Below, in pieces: positions 6,249 to 7,654 of a DNA stretch of 7,654 nucleotides. The position numbers and the translations under genes are program-made. This DNA is from DASXMX01 sp036794395 (GTDB lineage Bacteria; Planctomycetota; Phycisphaerae; Tepidisphaerales; Tepidisphaeraceae): positions 1 through 7,654 of the forward strand of contig DAIRGS010000339.1 of assembly GCA_036794395.1 (NCBI GenBank), in the 5' to 3' direction. The number at the start of each line of letters is the position of its first letter. Position 1 is the first letter of the stretch. The notes beneath the pieces are model-generated. The model was not told the DNA's origin. It saw nothing but the letters and a program-made list of their open reading frames with translations, and made no database searches.

Positions 6249-7462
6249 ATCGACGATCGTTTCTCAAGGGTGTGGCCGCGGCAACGTGCGCGGCGGTTGT
6301 GGGGCCGCGTGTTAGTTATGGCGCGCTGCCGAAGGCGAAGATCACGAAGGTGAATATCTTTCGCCCGCCGAACCTCAATCCGATTTTCAACCAGAGCAAC
6401 ATGCTGGTGACGATCGAGACGGATAACGGCCTCGTGGGCATCGGGGAAGGTGGCGCGCGGGATACGCTGGAGCAATGCGCGGCGCGATTGATCGGGCGGA
6501 ACCCGTTTGATATCGAGAAGTGCTGGCAGGACATGTATCGCTCGTGGTTTTATCCGCCGGGGCGGGAGAAGATTCATGCGCTGGGGGCGCTGGATATGGC
6601 GCTGTGGGACATCAAGGGCAAGGCGCTGGATGTGCCGGTGTATGAGTTGCTGGGCGGGATGAATCGCAATTACTGCGAATGTTATTCAGCGGCCGGCGGG
6701 GGTGGTCCGCTCAAGGAACGGGCGGCGAATGTGATCGCGGCCGGCTTTCGCGCGTTTCGCATGGACGCGGCCAGCGTGCGCGGAACCAATGTTTACAACA
6801 CGCACGAGCGGATTCACCAGGTGTTCAAGGATTGCCAGGCAGTGCGGGAAGGGGTTGGCAAGGATGGCGACTGGCTGATCGATTTCCATCAGCGCTTCGA
6901 TTACTCCGATGCCCAACGCGGCTGCAAACTGCTGGAAGACCTGGAGCCGTACCTGGTGGAAGATCCGGTGCGCACCGAGGCGTTCCTGGAAGACATTCCC
7001 AAGTTGCGGAAGGTAACCACCGTCCCGCTGGCGGCTGGGGAGGAGTGGGGGAGCCGGTGGGATTTCAATAAGCTGGTGGAAGAGCACGACATCGACTACA
7101 TCCGTGCGACGCTGCCGAACGTCGGGGGAATTACCGAGATGACGCGCATCGCCGCGATGTGCGAGACGCACAATGTGGGCATTGTGCCGCACTTCACGGG
7201 GCCGCTGGCGACGGCGGCGCTGGTTCATACCCTGGGGCCTTACTCTGGGCCGGTGTTATTCGAGTACACGTTTGGCAACGGAAACATTTCGCATCTGCCG
7301 GACTGTCTGACGTTCAAGGATGGGAAATTGTGGCCCAACGGGCGGCCGGGCTTGGGCGTGACGGCGGATATGAAACGGTTGACGAAGATCACGGAGATCA
7401 CGGAGCCTGGCGCGCCGCGAACGACGTATATTCGGCCGGATGGGTCGCAGACGAATTGGTGA
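6245..7462 (+). CDS. Tat-exported enolase-superfamily sugar-acid dehydratase
   Basis: A 405-residue mandelate racemase/muconate lactonizing-type enzyme, closest in pattern to D-galactonate dehydratase, which removes water from an aldonate to give a 2-keto-3-deoxy acid. The capping domain is at about 33-155 (ALDMALWDIKGKALDVPVYELLGG at 115-138). Barrel metal ligands are D213 (DFHQR), E239 (VEDP) and E266 (AAGEEW), with H215 and H316 (VPHFTGP) as likely acid/base residues and E340 near the barrel end. The N-terminus NRRSFLKG (2-9) followed by a short hydrophobic stretch is a twin-arginine signal, so export of the folded enzyme is predicted. The usual KxK is RMD (172-174), and the Asp partner of the catalytic His appears replaced by Thr289, so the precise reaction is uncertain. 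ATG 6245 has AAGGAG 8 nt upstream and overlaps the transporter stop. Confidence 0.88.
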   Translation: MNRRSFLKGVAAATCAAVVGPRVSYGALPKAKITKVNIFRPPNLNPIFNQSNMLVTIETDNGLVGIGEGGARDTLEQCAARLIGRNPFDIEKCWQDMYRSWFYPPGREKIHALGALDMALWDIKGKALDVPVYELLGGMNRNYCECYSAAGGGGPLKERAANVIAAGFRAFRMDAASVRGTNVYNTHERIHQVFKDCQAVREGVGKDGDWLIDFHQRFDYSDAQRGCKLLEDLEPYLVEDPVRTEAFLEDIPKLRKVTTVPLAAGEEWGSRWDFNKLVEEHDIDYIRATLPNVGGITEMTRIAAMCETHNVGIVPHFTGPLATAALVHTLGPYSGPVLFEYTFGNGNISHLPDCLTFKDGKLWPNGRPGLGVTADMKRLTKITEITEPGAPRTTYIRPDGSQTNW

Positions 7463-7476
7463 AGACGTCTTCACCA
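7457..7476. repeat. Perfect 20-bp palindrome spanning the dehydratase stop
   Basis: TGGTGAAGAC and its exact complement form a gapless 20-bp palindrome. Its left half contains the last codon (TGG) and the TGA stop of the dehydratase gene; its right half leads straight into the CACGAAGG tandem repeat. As RNA it could form a hairpin at the 3' end of the message, but there is no T-tract. Confidence 0.8.
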
Positions 7477-7546
7477 CGAAGGCACGAAGGAAACAAATCA
7501 AAGAATTAAGCACAGAGGCCACAGAGAACACAGAGGGCACAGAGAA
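7475..7546. repeat. Short tandem repeats CACGAAGG and CACAGAG (8-9 nt period)
   Basis: CACGAAGG occurs twice in tandem (7475-7482, 7483-7490). Four 9-nt units beginning CACAGAG start at 7511, 7520, 7529 and 7538, with the last two bases of each varying. No ribosome site or gene lies here. This kind of tract is, as I recall, common between genes in planctomycete-like and other environmental genomes; its function is unknown. Confidence 0.75.
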
Positions 7547-7603
7547 AACAAATATAAGAGAGTTAGCCGCATGGCCGCAGACGAAAATGTTGGTCTTTGT
7601 CTT

Positions 7604-7629
7604 ATCTGCGAGCATCTGCGCAATCTGTG
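7604..7629. repeat. ATCTGCG triplicate near window end
   Basis: ATCTGCG at 7604-7610 and 7614-7620 and ATCTGTG at 7623-7629 recur at 10- and 9-nt spacing. This continues the short-period repeat character of the region after the dehydratase gene. The region 7463-7654 otherwise shows nothing coding. Confidence 0.5.
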
Positions 7630-7654
7630 TTGCAGCCCACAAGGCTGCGTGTCC

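Noticed and set aside
7388..7405. Tandem ATCACGGAG duplication in the dehydratase C-terminus
   Set aside because: A two-copy in-frame repeat (ITEITE) outside the catalytic core; likely neutral.
7256..7642. 128-codon minus-strand frame with FSVPSVFSVASVLNS
   Set aside because: Its N-terminal half is a translation of the tandem repeats and the rest overlaps the dehydratase gene antisense; a typical repeat artefact.

Overview
The window looks like a chromosomal segment of a fairly GC-rich, environmental Gram-negative-type bacterium, most likely Planctomycetota or a related lineage. This assignment is inference. It rests on a DUF4058 protein, an 'MNCLSHAYRFL'-type HD-like protein, a Tat-exported enolase-superfamily dehydratase paired with an ACS-type transporter, and intergenic families such as the 'TCATCCTGGAGCGAAGCGAAGGATC' inverted repeat and 'CACGAAGG / CACAGAG' tandem tracts. 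No rRNA, tRNA, CRISPR array, integrase or transposase is visible.

Layout. Positions 1-106 hold nothing I can support. A leftward DUF4058 gene (841-107) has a perfect TATAAT embedded in a small palindrome directly before its ATG. A 353-nt non-coding stretch (842-1194) follows. It ends in a TTGACA-16-TATTAT promoter overlapping a pair of 11-nt direct repeats, with the next start codon about 2 nt after the expected transcription start, so the mRNA would be essentially leaderless. That promoter drives a tight three-gene unit: a DUF6932-like nucleotidyltransferase broken by a frameshift (1195-1730), a coiled-coil/XRE helix-turn-helix protein overlapping it by 4 nt (1727-2170), and a PD-(D/E)XK nuclease-like protein 24 nt further on (2195-3160). 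This is the most interesting part of the window. It resembles a toxin-antitoxin-like pair with an added nuclease, and the presumed enzymatic 'toxin' is disrupted exactly between its two active-site motifs.

After a 220-nt gap comes an HD-like, ACP-phosphodiesterase-reminiscent protein (3381-4043). It converges on an unrecognised small alpha-helical protein (4603-4187). The two are separated by a perfect 33-bp inverted repeat with a 17-nt loop, which could act as a two-way terminator and looks like a dispersed repeat family.

The right half is a translationally coupled two-gene carbohydrate-acid operon: an MFS transporter of the anion:cation symporter type (4854-6248) and a galactonate-dehydratase-like enolase-superfamily enzyme with a clear Tat signal (6245-7462). 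Together they suggest dehydration of a sugar acid, possibly outside the cytoplasm, and import of substrate or product. The dehydratase stop codon lies inside a perfect 20-bp palindrome. From there to the window end the DNA is short tandem repeats (8-10 nt periods) with no credible gene.
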